Shown here in pieces: positions 1 to 13,700 of a stretch of 64,000 nucleotides of DNA. Position 1 is the first letter of the stretch. Every line of letters begins with the position of its first letter. The DNA is taken from the NCBI RefSeq assembly GCF_947623445.1, contig NC_135240.1, forward strand, positions 6,510,001-6,574,000, read 5' to 3'. The notes beneath the pieces are model-generated. The model was not told the origin of the DNA. It ran no database searches and was given only the letters and a program-made list of their open reading frames with translations. A program made the translations under genes and the position numbers. Source of the DNA: Clavelina lepadiformis (lineage: Eukaryota > Chordata > Ascidiacea > Aplousobranchia > Clavelinidae).

Positions 1-630
1 TCATGGAAAGCTGACAATTAAGCCATAGGCCTACAGCAGTTTACGAAACTAAAACGTCAAACTTTTGATTGAACCCATAAAGTCCTTCTTCTGCTACCTC
101 ACTGGTGGGTTGCATATTTATAATGAAATACTTGGACGAACTCCCATGTTCGAACCCAGAAATGAACTACGATTCAGTATATAGGCCAACTATAACTTTC
201 AACCAGCAGTTCCTAACGTTCGGTCAACGAAGAGGGCGCGAGTAATATTTTCATCTCTCACAAATAGTTTGTAAGTAAGAATTTTGAAGTTTAAGATCCT
301 CTAGAAAGAAATTATTGCAGCTATAGGGATCCGCAAGTGGAAAAGATTAGGGAACCACTGAGGCCATTCGGAGGTAAAATTTCTTGACTCTAGGGTCAAC
401 TGTAGGATCTATTCCTTGGACTTCTGAATCGCAGCTCCTTATTGTTAAGACTGGCTACTTACAGAATATGCTGAATTCATTGTCTTATGTTTCTGCGGAA
501 GAATCTAGAAAACGACGATTTTCAAACAAAGTAAAGTTTATTAAGACTGGGTTAAAGAAGAACTGAAAAGCATAAATAGAATACTGTGATACAGGAAACG
601 TAATATGAACATCATGCTCTAGAATCGCAC
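1..630. other. Non-coding flank, no gene seen
   Basis: I see no convincing exon in this stretch. It is AT-rich and lies just downstream of the last exon of the minus-strand MARVEL gene, so part of it may be that gene's 3' UTR. Confidence 0.4.
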
Positions 631-2163
631 TCAGCGCGTATTCCTAGTCACATCAATGTGGCATTCGACGTGGCAGCAGTCAACGTAGCCCCATGGGCAT
701 TTCCCAAACTTCCTCCGGAAGTGAACGAGAGCGTGGGAAGCGTGAAGAATCAGCGAGATGAAAGCAAACGCAGTTGCAGCGCCTAAAACTCTAGAAACAA
801 GCCGTAACAATCGTAAGCGCGAGCTATTACAAACAACATTGCTAGCAAACATTAATAAAGTATCTCGAACCGCTTGCCTAACGTTTAGTAACCACAGTAT
901 TGCACCCGTGCGTTGTTACACCTACATGGTAGTGTAGAGAGCATAACTTGCTTTGTGGTGATGCTTTTAACTGGATTTGTTGTAAATACTATCCTATAAA
1001 GCCGATTACGATTTCTCATCAAATTTTAGTTTAGTAAGTCAGTAGGACTACGCATATGTAGCCTAAATTTCAGTGGGTGCAATTTCAAGGGAATCCTCAC
1101 ATTCGTATGGGAAGTAAACGTCAAAACTAGTCTATATTACTAACTGTGTCATGTCATTGACAGCAAACGACGCGGTAAGTCCGCCTGCAGTGAGATATAG
1201 GGCCACCCAAGCAGCGTTGTATGACATTCCGAATACAGCATTTCTGAGGCAGCTGAGTTGGTTTAGCTTATCGTCGGCTCCCGTAAGCAAGATTGCAGAA
1301 AGTGTTCTAAAATGTAAATTTAAAGAAACAGTTTGACAGATGTGTCAATTTTAGTTTATTAGTAAGTATTTGCTTGAGATTGTAGAATGCTTATGCACCA
1401 AAGTCAGCATTACATCACAGATTTTTCAGTTCGGTGAAAGTTATAGGTAATGTATTTTTTCAACCTTGTACGTATATCAAAGCATTCTTGCTTTACTTTT
1501 ATTTTAACTTTATCTACTGGATATATGGCAATATTTGGGTGATATACGTAGACAAAGATCAGTCCAACAAACTAAAAACACTTACATGGTGAACACAAAT
1601 GACGTCACAAAGACAAACATAGCGAAACCCAACTGGGCTGGCATTCTGTAAATCGGTCCGGCGTACGACCAAACAGTCACAAGAACCCAGCATAAAAAAG
1701 ATGAAAGGATTTCGCCGATCAAAAGTAATCCCTCAAAGCTCATTATAAGTTTCTGATGAGTCTTGTATTGTTTTCGGGGCACCTGGTGGTTGTTTCCTGT
1801 TGGAATGTACGCTCTGTAATCCATGGTAGGTGGCATGGTGTCCAGCGCGCCCTTTGACAATCCTGAGCGCGCTACGGGGTCGATCGTGGCGTATACATCA
1901 GAAGTGTCCGGGTAGTTATAATGGTTATTCACTTTCTGTGAAACCGTAGGAACGACCCCGCTCTTGGGAGGGGCGGTGGGCACAACAGCGTGATCCCCGT
2001 TCGATTTTCTCGCTATTTCGACATTCACTTGTGAGTTTTCGATTGTTTCAACGTCATCGTATGTTGGCGAATCGACCGCAACTTCGTCGTAAATCGGGTC
2101 GCTTTCCACACCATCACCGAGTGGTTCTTTTGGCCGCGTTTCAGAACTCTTCGACATTATCAA
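631..2163 (-). CDS. MARVEL-domain four-pass membrane protein (MAL/plasmolipin/CMTM-like)
   Basis: Three exons are visible. Exon 1 (2163-1586) starts at the first ATG (a second lies two codons on) and ends in GTAAGT. Exon 2 (1306-1141) follows TTTTAG, and its phase fits exon 1 exactly (AT+A). The last exon runs from about 790 to the TGA at 631-633. The cytoplasmic N-terminus (about 135 residues) is polar and carries tandem acidic tyrosine motifs (PIYDEV, PTYDDV) plus a Tyr-rich stretch, candidate SH2-binding or endocytic sites. Four hydrophobic helices then follow: GLLLIGEILSSFLCWVLV; AMFVFVTSFVFT running into exon 2; SYNAAWVALYLTAGG; VLGAATAFAFISLILHASHA. This order and the short basic tail match MARVEL proteins, which act in membrane apposition and vesicle traffic. 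The join of exon 2 to the last exon is not phase-consistent as drawn, so a small exon in the TM3-TM4 loop is probably missed. Confidence 0.75.
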
Positions 2164-4288
2164 GTAGGAAGTGGACAGCTTACATCACCTTATCTCGAAT
2201 CTTAACAATCTGTGACTCGCTAAATTTATGTTTCCAGTCAGATCTAGCAGAAAATGAACAGCCTTATTATATATTGCTTGCTTTTATAGGGCTACATGCT
2301 GGAAGAACCGGCTAGCCTTTGCCATCAAGCCATAACCAGAAAATATTAAAATACATGACCTTACGCGAACGAAGGCAGTTGAGTAATTCGTATATCCTAC
2401 ACTACCTTTGCAACGCAAACATATGCGTCAATAATAATCGTGCGATGTCGGTGACAACATCAGTAAATACTAAATACATCGGTTATCAACATTCGTATGC
2501 GAACATTTATTACGCGCGAAACTATTTTGTTCATCGCAACCTACACAAAAGCATCGTAATCTAAACCTGTACTTTGTCTTTATGCTGCATACAATAGACT
2601 GAATAAAGGCTTACGGTACCCGTTGACGTTACAGCTCGTAATTCGAACGTTGTGAGATGTAACTTCTGTCTAACCACTCATTTCAAATCATGGCGGCCGT
2701 GCGTGTGCCGAGTATAATGGAGGTGTCGGTAAAACTGCTGTATGACGTAGTCTGAACATAGTTTCTGCTGCTTTTGAAATTGGTTACCGCCTTCAGGTGA
2801 AAACTCTTTTGAAGTGACGTAGTTTTCTTTTACTTGGTCACGGCTGGGTAAGTTTCTTTGAGTTAAAACGTAAAGACCTGAACAACTTCTTTAAGTTTTC
2901 AACTCTGTATTTGCTTATCAGTGTATCTAAGCTTGATTTATGCCGCAATGTTTGATCAAGAGAAGTCAAACAGAATTGTTTCCCGAAGGCTTTCAGTAGC
3001 CAGCAAAGTCAAACTTCTTGATAAAAAATAGACTAGTTTGAGTACAGGTCAACAACGCTTCAGCTGCTGGTAAACACGCGAAGCGTAACGTCTTGACTCT
3101 TAAACCACTAACAAGTTGAATAACTTCAAGAACTAGATATTGACGGAATCGATTGCTTCACCAAGAAACTCACAATTACACTTGGTTAAAACTCGATCAG
3201 AAATACTACGTCCCCTTACTTTGAACAAGCGAGCTCTATACAATCTTCACTTAGGCGTAGAGGAAAATTGTAAACCGATTGTTATGCCAAAGGCAGAATG
3301 AGAATGATTGCAAGCAGATACGAACATCTGCTGAAAGCGCGACAGGAGTCTTTACACCGCTGTGTATCAATGCATCATATCTAACCTTACAGTTCCGTTA
3401 ATAACCAGTCGTCATCGCTATAATAAGGGAAGTGAACGTTAGATCGTGTCGATAGCCTTCCCTCGGGGGCTATAGGCCTAGGTGTACGTTGTACACACAA
3501 CTACCAACCGTTTTACAGCGCTAGGAAGACACGACACTGCGTAGACAGTGAAGTATTTACGCTTCCTACCACCATGAATGTTTCTGCCTGTTAATTATGT
3601 CTTTATTATAAAAACTGTAAAAAATTATTTTTCAGTATCGACAATTCAGTTACCAGTACATCCACATACTAAGTTTTCACGTTACCAGTGACATACTTCA
3701 AACAGCTACAGTGCATGGCATACACTGCAAAGCGTCGAATAGTACACGATTTGGTTTTGAAACAAACAACTCAATGGTAAAAAACTAAATAAAACTCCTT
3801 TACAGGCTGATTGAAAATCGAAATAGCAAGTAGTGCACTTACACAAGAATGCAGGCAAGATGCGTTATACACAATAACAGATATGCACTAAATCTCGATT
3901 GGCAGTAGAGTTAAAAATACTATCTAAACACATTTTTTTAAAGCGGCTTACAAAATTTCTTAAACATGTTATAGCTGAAAATTAGAGAACTTTGTTAATT
4001 TTTACAAAATGCAAAATACTTTATCAATCGACTTGGCTCTCACCGATAATGATAAGCGTTAGTGGGCGCAAACGAGTCGCAGTTTTTATAACAACAACCA
4101 TCTTTTTATACAGCAGTTGCTGCAAACAGCTTGGCGCAAAAATTAACTTGATACAACAAAATGATGAAAAACATGATCGTTTTTACACGTTCAAGCGATT
4201 TTTATACAGCACACTTCATTCTAACTGAGCAGGGCGATTTTTCATCTAAACTTGTATACGAGAAAGACACAAAATGTTTTATCATTTG
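2164..4288. other. Intergenic region, no gene seen
   Basis: This stretch lies between the start of the MARVEL gene and a hAT-type element. The open frames are short, lack splice context and do not resemble proteins. It probably contains the MARVEL gene promoter near 2170-2700, but I see no defined site. Confidence 0.4.
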
Positions 4289-4296
4289 GTCTATAT

Positions 4297-4583
4297 CAGG
4301 GGCGGGCAACATACGGCCCGCGGGCCGGACCCGGCCCGCAGACAGTTTCCGGTCTTACATGATAATGTGGCCTGCGGCCACAGTCTGCCGCAATCCCTCA
4401 CTACTTGCTAACGACGTCAAATATAGTGATTGTTAGTTGGTTCTTTAAGAAGAAGTGTAACAATCTGAATGGTGATGTCACTTAAAGGTAAAATAGGAAT
4501 TGATGATACATAATTAATCCGGCCCGCCAAGTACTTCATTTTCTCATATCAGGCCCGCCGACTGAAGAAGTTGCCCGCCCCTG
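4297..4583. mobile_element. Short hAT-type non-autonomous element (MITE)
   Basis: The element starts CAGGGGCGGGCAAC and ends GTTGCCCGCCCCTG, a 14-bp perfect terminal inverted repeat. The subterminal regions are rich in GGCCCGC. The flanks are an 8-bp near-perfect target duplication, GTCTATAT on the left and GCCTATAT on the right, as expected for hAT transposons. It shares its ends and the internal segment around 4353-4382 with the larger element at 59829-60169, in the opposite orientation. No coding capacity remains. Confidence 0.85.
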
Positions 4584-4704
4584 GCCTATATGGAATGCTA
4601 AACTTTTTAGAGAAAGTCATAAAACTCATAAAAAGTCAATATGAGCTTGTAGAGTGCAGATGTTTTCATCACCAGCGTTGTAGTTATCTCGCTTGTTCAG
4701 CGGA

Positions 4705-7700
4705 TCAAAGGTGATTTGATGTGGAGAGCACGGACACTGCTGTGCTCCTTCGTCTCCAGTTCCGGAGCAAACCTCGATTGAATGCCAGCTTCAAGCTGCT
4801 CGTGCTACTCGTGCGACCTCTGCCGGAATACTTCTTCATCTTATAAAGTTGGAAGTGACGTCGCAAAGCGCGGCGGACCTGGATTAAAACGTCATCATTA
4901 AAGTTAAGAAAACATAAACAATGCTTTGATTTGAGAGCTGTTTTACCAAGAACAGAACACTGAACCTCACTAAAGAACAGTTAGCCGGTACCACCCGAAA
5001 GTCTTTAACAGGCATATAAGCCCTTAAGCAATGCAGCACTGTAGTAAAATAAATGATCTCGTCTCGACATTTGTTATTAACATGGGTGTAGCAATGCATT
5101 TCGTGACAACCAACTGCAAGCCAAGATGACAAAAAGCAATCAGAAGTTGTTGTTGTGCTCCCACCTCTCCATTAAATACACAATAAACGAGGAAAATGAC
5201 GAAGCCTTGAATCGAATTGAGAACCACAAACAAGACTTTGAGTACGTAGCTCTTGTATCCAAGCATGCCGCAAATCCACGGGATACCGAGTATTGGAAGA
5301 AGTACAGCGGCACCTGCCAGAGTTATCAAAAGCACTGCATAAAGCCGGGAAAGCATATTACTGTAACTGTACACTACACTTACAGCCTAAGAGCGGTTGT
5401 CCATATATACCAACATCTCAGACAAATCGCTTTTAAAGGCGTTTTTTAATACATTAGGTCATACATTTACGTACCTCTGATAGCCGTCTTCACATCAGAA
5501 AGAAAGTCTTTGTCGCCAGGACCAGGAGCGGTCGAATCACGTGACTTATCGACGACGATATGTTGGTTGTAGGTATGGGAAGAAGTTCGTGGCTTAGAGT
5601 AACTCCTGAGACATTTTGAAATATCCATCAAGAAATATATTTTTATTTAAATCTGGCGCCAACACATGTTTAACATCACACAACAGTGTTACCCTGAATG
5701 AGTTTGAACATTGGCATGTAGCGGATCGTATATTCCAGATTCTTCGCCGTTAGATGCCGTGCTAACCTCGTTTGCTTTGACTTCAGAAACTAAAGGCTTG
5801 GAAGACGACATCTTAAAATTTAAGCTTAACAATGAATTCATCAGACAATAAATTTGAAACACTTTATCAGGAAATATTTTTCGTTCATTCCAATGTACAG
5901 TGCATCTACAGTAAAATTCAATGTAAACAATAAGAGCATTAGTGTTTTGCATGTAAAGTACGTAAATAAACCAATAGGGCCAAAGTGTGAGTTAAGAATT
6001 TTAGTTTATGTGAAAACTATCGCTATAATCACACAAAAATGTACTTGCACTTTATGGTTCTTACCGGTATGGATACTTTTGACCTGGAGCGATAACCGTG
6101 ACCGGTGTAAGTCGGTTGGTAGGGTCTCATCCCCTTGCTACGTTCGGACAATTTGACGAGGACCTGCGAACGGCCAGAAAGAAAAATCGTAGCAAGATGT
6201 CAATTTATTCTAAAATAATTCGCAGCGATAGAGTCGTATGACTGATGTGTAAATATTTTCGGTTTTTGTCGACACAAGATGATGTGGAGGGCGGTAGCCA
6301 ACGGAAACAGAAAATGTAGAAGACAACGAAAAAGTAGCTATTATATTTATCCTCTTTACCTGAACCACTTTGCAGAGTATGACCAGGTTAAAGAGAATAA
6401 CGGCGATGGCAGGTGCAATGAAGGCCCAGGTCATTCCTGATATTGTGCTCAACCAGCAGGTGGCGTATTTTAATGCTGGAATTCCTATCAATGAAAATTG
6501 AAAACGGACGAATTTACATTTTAATTTATCGTAGATTATAGAAACAATTCAAAGCAAAAGTTGGTCAGGTTCAGGTTGACTACCCTGGGAATATAAAATC
6601 TCTCCCGCCGGACAGGACGATGGCGCAGGCCGCGGTTGAATGTACATATCGTTGGGCAGACCATAGCCGGCAGAAATGGCGACGATAACAACAGGAATTC
6701 CCCAGCCAATCAAGTACATCCAACAACGATTTTCTAGTTTAGAATGCACAAAGACCTGGAAAAGCGAACCAACAGACTTGCGTAAATCTCAAGTAAAACA
6801 TTGTACTTTAACCTGGCTATATACGTCACTCTATTTTGTAAACATGAATACACTTTTTGTCAACAACAGCAACGCGTATACAGTCATTCACTTGCCATTG
6901 TATCTAACCGTAATGACGTGATGTGTTTTTATTTGCGGATATTTTGAACGACGAGTTTATGGAAAATCGCGCCGTTTAATGAATTGACGTGAGGTATGTC
7001 CTGTACCAGCGGAAAACGGCATCCAATTGACGTAAATAGAAAGACGCAGAATCACGTGATGTTTTGATCGCGTTTCGTGAAAGGTTGCATGCAAAAACAT
7101 CATTTGTTGTCAGAAAGAAGCCGCGCGTGACAAAGCGACTAAACACCCCGCGTGTTGTGGATATACTGTTTGTGATAATATATTGCACAGCTTAGCGCAA
7201 TATCGATCAACACTAGAACGACGGTGGGTGTCATTTTGACACCTTTTGAAAAATAAAGTTGCACCAACCCAAAGTCGTTTACTGTACAACCGCTTTTTTT
7301 GTGACTTTTAATGCTTTAATGAGCTTAATGCAGAGCTGTAACCATTTTATGTTTGGAATACAAAAAGTGCCCTAATCTGTGTTGTTTACCTAGAACGACG
7401 GAAGATGTCATTTTGACACCCTGTTGTACGATGCACAAACAGGCCCCACCAAAGCTATGAATCTCAAATATTTTTGTGATGTAACAATCTAACATTCCTC
7501 GTTTCTCATACATGCATTGTTTCATCATCAAAGAACAATTGTCACATTCTTGCTTCCCACGGCCGCTTATGTTGCGTACATGAAGCGTAGGCTTGCTGTA
7601 CGTCATCCTGGCGCAAAAATCCGCAAATGCAGTGAATTTCTCACGTAGTATGCATTCGGCTGCAAACGAGGTATAGATGGAATTTGCAGTGAATAGTACA

Positions 7701-10700
7701 GTTTTTGTTCACTACATCTGCAGACAAGGTAGTTTGGTAGTTTGGTAGTTTGGCCGACCTGTGTAATTTTTCTTTGGGTCTTTTCTGTTCTTTCTCTGGG
7801 TCCCATATAAGGAAATCAAACATATAAAACTTCCAAGACGGATATTTCTGCTATAAAACTTGGCGGAAGAACTTGGGATGCTCTCTGTAAAAAGCTCCTC
7901 AATGCTTCGCTCTACAGAAGAAACAGCTGCTAGTGGAGATCAACAACCACCAACACGAAACTGCCAAGTCAGAGACCATTGCAAAAAGAACCGCTCAATT
8001 GGCAGATGCCACAAATGTGAAACTCTCTATATGGAAAATGCACTGCCAGTATACAGCGTGTGTGCAAAGGCTGCAAATGAAGTATACTCGCACATTTTGG
8101 CATTATATGCCACTTGTTTAGTGATATTTGACTTGTTTGTGTTGTTATGTTAAATAAAAACGTAAACAAAACAGACTGTTGGACTCCAAAGTACATGGGT
8201 GTCAAAACGACACCCTCTGTCGTTCTAGGTAAATCAAAATTTCAGTGTTTGTAGTGTTAAGGGTGTACAGCTGTACATTGAACCTATCGATATTTAACTG
8301 ACTGTAAATTAGAGATAATCCTATATTAGCAACTTCATATCTTTAATGCACACATTCCAACCGTAAAATTTACACAAAAGTAGAAATACGTCAAGGACTT
8401 TCCTAAAGCTCACCTGCACCACATAGCGGTAGAGAAAAATCCCTTCCACAAACATAAACATGAATGAAGCAAGAAGAAAGTAGTGAGTGGCAACTGTAGT
8501 GACCTCACAAGCGGTGTTGTTGTACACAGCTTGATCGGAAGCCAGCTGAAAAGAAGTCAGACAAAAATAAAACGCGTGAAAAAAACTCTAAATTCAAAAA
8601 AACAAAATGAAAACTCTCAACTTTTCCTGTGATTTATTTAAACAACTGAATAGATTAAGTTTTTCAGCTCATCTTGATACAAACAGCCATTGCTTTTTGA
8701 CAAAACCAGCAGAAGCTCACTTGAATGACGTGCACGAAAAATAAGGCGACCACCAAATTCATGTGCGCCCTCAGGCGATCGTTTTTCACGCTATGTCTGA
8801 CGATGCAGAAGGCGGTAAATGAAGCAAGCAATCCCAGGACCGACAAGCTCGACCCGACGTACTGCATGATGTTTAACCACTGTTCAAAAGGAACGAAAAT
8901 TGATGAAAGTTCAATTTAATAGAAAAACCGAGTTTCACATGTTTTTCTGATGACGTAAAGTGCCAGCGTTCATTAAGATACAACTTTTTGTAACACTACG
9001 TTATCTCCACATGCATTTTGGCCGGGTTAAAACATAAAACACATCAACATCTACGAGGACCAATACAGCTAGATAGAGTGAATGAATAACACATGACAAC
9101 CATGATACATTGACAGACAAAAGAAAATTTCGAGCCCTCACAAGTTCTTGATCAGCCGTCGTGTTAAATTCCGCTGGAAATGGGCTCATAAAAGCGGCGA
9201 AGTTGGTGGTGTGATTACAGAAGCACATGAGACCCGATTCTTTAACTTCTATGGCGCGGCACCCTTCTGTTAACCATGAGGCTTTGGCAACGTCAAGGTA
9301 TCCGCAAGACAGACATATGTAGCCGGTGTCGTTAGCGTTCGAAGACAGGATGCTTTCGCTAATTTTCATCCTAAACAACGTCGTGCGTGTAAAATTCGTT
9401 CAACGAATATGGCACCATCGCGTACGTGGACCATTAATAGTGATAAAAAACAAAACATCGCAAATGAACAAGAAATCATTAGATTTGTTTTACCTGTAGG
9501 TCACGGACACAGATTTCTTTTGACGTTGGGACCTTGTGCTAAGTGATACGACACCGCCTTTTCCTACAAAAGATTTTTTTCCGCTCCCAACGCTGCGTCC
9601 ATCAGAACTACTGCTTACGTCGTTCAAAACCTCTTGCCAGGAGTTGTAATAGAGGGCGTAGACTGGAACAGACAAAAACCAAAATTAGTTGAACTATTGC
9701 ACAGGTGCACAATCGTAACTGGTCCTTCCATATTCATTTATATGATGTTATTGTAAGACCTTCAGAGGCTGTCTGCACATAACAGAACGAAGAAACCTAA
9801 CATAACATATGAAGCTTAGATAGCTGGATGACTTACAAGCTATCGACCAATTAAGGTAGTCAGAAAAATCGCAGCATTGCGTGAAAGGCGCTGACCAAAT
9901 ATGGACATGCAAGTGCTGCGTAATTATACGTCCGCAGGTTAGGCTATCGATGGGGCGTCTATACCATTGGATTTGAATCAAAATGGAAAAATATTTGTTT
10001 CGTCATAAAATAACCGGGCTTTTGCCCCAAGGTGAAATAATACAGTTCTGTGACGTTACAAAGAATTGCGATTTTTGATGTAAACTCGAGCATTGGATTT
10101 TGTTCAATACAAGACGATTTTTGTTCGCGGGGCATAAAATCCTTGCCTGGTTGTCACTCACCATTAACATCTGTTTCATTGTGAAAGTTGTCTTCAAGTC
10201 CTTCTGTCCAGATTTCAGCGTCCCCGAACTTGAAACTGACTTTATTTTTAATTTCTATTGACAAAATTGATATGAATAAACTTGCGAAATACATATCGGA
10301 AATTCATTGCAAATTTAACTCGAATTGGTCGTAAACTTTAATAAAATTCCTTCAACCTCCAGTTGGATTAACTTTCTGCATCTGTAGACTGAACGCAGAT
10401 TTCTTAATTTCATCTAACGGCTTGTCCTCCGCTAAAAAGATGTCAGAAATGGAGCCGACGTATTCCTCATTGGATAGAAGTACCAGCTGGAATTCACTTT
10501 GTGTTTCACTTTGCGGGACCTGGAGATAGAATTGGTATTTCGATTCCAATAAAAATTAGTAACTAATATTAACGTTAAATTTTATCGTTTAAAATATTAT
10601 CCCTAATTTACATTTACGTTTTATCTTGGGGTGAGGGGCAAGTCTAAAAATAAAGCGATCCTATTTGAAAAAACACTGCTCAGTGATTTTTCTGGTAAAA

Positions 10701-13700
10701 TAGTTTTGAAAATAATTCTTGGCTACGTAATTATAAGCAAAAGAAAATCGCAAAATTGGCTTCAATTGTGACGTAGGTCAAGGGTCTTGTGATGTCATAG
10801 GTAATCACAGATACACAAATTCTTAAATATACCATTACCTACTGTATATCACGTATCTATCTGTCACAGCTGCCTAAGTTGCTCTAACCGCCAATAGCTT
10901 GATATATCCTACACTTCTGAGTTCAGTTGGCCATCGCGCTAGGAAAGCAACAGCAGCAGCATGTTGTCAAGCAACTTTGACTAATTAATCTATGACATAA
11001 CAAGAGCTTCTGACTTACTTCACAGTGAAAGCCAATAACTGAAGCTTTTTGCGATTTTTTGCCAATAACTACTTAACCAAGAATGGTTTTTCTAAAATGT
11101 TTCACCAGAATGTTCAGTTAATAGCGTACTTTCATATAAGATCAACTTGTTTTTCGACTTGCCCCTCACTTTGAACGGTCAGAAGCCAAAGACGGACTGT
11201 ACCTGCTTCCATAAAGCTGTACTTGAATTCCCAATAACCGTATCAACGATGCCCATGTAAGAATCGAGCATTTGTCTCGCCGCGAATTTCGAATCCTTTG
11301 TAAGGGCCGATGAGGCAAGCTGATTTGACACAGATGCAAGCTCCTGCTGAATTTCCAACATGGTAGTGATTTCGGACGGTTTCGGGATCGCGTTCTTCGT
11401 ACCTTTTTGTATTTTCGACGTAATCTCGGACACGAATATAATCCTACACAGAAATAAAGATATCAGGGAGAAATTTAAAGTTCTCGTATTTTATGAAAAC
11501 CAAAAAGTTATTAAAATGAAACCTACGTTGGGTCTTTGCAAATGCTAGTAGCAACATCTTCGCAATCTTCCACCTGCTCGACTTCATTGCAAAGTAAAGG
11601 TTTAAGATATTCCAAGTGCTTAGGTTTTGAAAGAGCCATAATCAGGTCAACTTTGATGTGGTGGTATTTGTCATCGTTTTTAGTATTGCTTTCTTTGTGG
11701 TAACCTTTGCGTATTTTGGCGGCCTAAAAATGATATCCGCAATTGGATAAATATTTGTTTGCTAAGATATTTTTTGCGTTATATGATATCCAAAAAGTTG
11801 TAATGTTTTGTACCTGTTGGATTTGATCCAATGCTTCAATTGCATCTTTCAAAGAACAGGACTTTTTTTTGTAATTGATTCCTACCAACTCTGCCCACAA
11901 AAAAGGCAAAGTGTATCCGCACTGATACCTGGACGCTGGTGACAAGGCTCGCTCAATCGAATTGAATTGATGGAGGGCGCCTTCTCGACCAAGAGCGCAT
12001 TCAATGATGGACCTTTACAAGTTGAACAATATTGAGATATTATCCAAAAGTCAGCAAAAAATAGTCAAAGTTGTAATGAGCAACTATAGCAGAGGTGGGG
12101 AACCTACTTAGTACTGCGGGCCGCATGAAATGCACAACATTTCGGGCGGACCGAAAATATTTTTATTTTGAAATTCCGTATAAAAATACCCAAAGCGCAC
12201 AAATGGTTTTTAAATAACAATATAAGAATCTAATAATAAGCCCAGCAAAAGAATACAATTTTTACTGTAAGCTAATAGCCCTAAAATCTATTTACAACTA
12301 ATACCACATGGCAAATGATCTGTTACTGCAAGGAGAGACTATCGAGCGGGTGTTACGTCACAAACTTAGCAAGTGGTTGATTGTGTGGCAGCTTTTAATC
12401 AAGTTTGACGTCATTATAAAGTTGAATGGGGGGATGTTGAATATAGATCGTCAATAATGTCGAAGCTATCTCAAGGGAATATTTGTACGTAAACATTTAA
12501 TATTTTTGATGCTATGTTGTATACTGTAACAAAATTCTGACGGGGCGCCATAATAAATAGGCAAGTGGGCCGCAGGCTGCCCACTATAGCGATAAAAACG
12601 TCGATTTGCCCAGCAGCTTGAATTTAACTATAAGAACAAAATTTTCCAGGTTAAAAACCATTTAAAGTCGTTTGACAAAACGAGCGTACTTTGACGAATT
12701 GATCAGTTTAAAGCTGTCTGTGGTCCAATAGTTAGGCTTGCGGAAGAGAAGCTGTTGTGCGTCTTCGATCATCCTTAAAATCTCTTTGATTACATCCTGA
12801 TCTTCTTGACTTAATGTGCTGCCTGTCGGAGCAAATGTTCAAATTACATAATCTCAAGTCATAGGTTATGTGTAAATATCAAAACATAGCATAAGATATA
12901 CAGCTTGCACAGGCGAGATGAGTAGTAATGCAGTTGAAGGAAGTGTGTAGTAAGTAGACTACACAAATGAGGCAAAACTTTGCCCGCTTACTTATGTTGT
13001 TTGTAACCGCAAAAACGTTGAAGTTGCCAGTTGAACATCGAAGTGTTGAGTTTTTGACGTTAATATTCGCACAGTGTCGTCACAACTCACAATGAAGACA
13101 GAATGACAGCAATCTCACGTTTAAAATTACTCGTGGTATAACTTACCTGTCTCGGCAAACTGCTTGACAATATTTCCGCGCAAGAAATCGAGAGTCCAAT
13201 AGTCCAGCTCATTGTCGCCGTCGTCACCTCGTCTCACTTTCAAATAATGAAACAACTGATCCTCTGATTTTTCTTTTGATCCGAAAAGATGATCCAAAGG
13301 TTTTCGATACTTTTCTTGACGAAATTCACTTGCAAGTTCATCTGACACATTGTTCGTTGTTGTGTTTGCTGTTGACGTAATGTTGAAAGATCAAAGAAAC
13401 ATGAATATCTAACATTTAACTTCACTTTTCAATGGTTTTAAAATTACTGTTTTTATATAAAGACAACGGAATGATTTAAGCAGTACTTGGTTATATAATA
13501 GCACTGTATGTAAATTTAATGACGACTGACTACTGTACTGGTAAGTGTATGTTCGCGTATGGATAAGATTAGGAATATTTTTACTTTGATCTTCTCCTTC
13601 AGTTAACCTTAGCTCATCATAAATTCCATCATCTACACTATTGTCGTATCCATTATAGTCGTATCCACTGTCTGCAATATCTTGTTCATACGTGTTTGCA

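Noticed and set aside
5689..5952. Apparent C-terminal end of a separate gene (stop at 5689-5691)
   Set aside because: A GT donor two bases into the last codon joins it in phase to the next exon, so it is an internal GPCR exon rather than a gene end.
10003..10197. Minus-strand ORF at 10003-10197 read in its own frame
   Set aside because: The real exon (10239-10162) uses another frame that fits both neighbours and gives a GAIN-like sequence.
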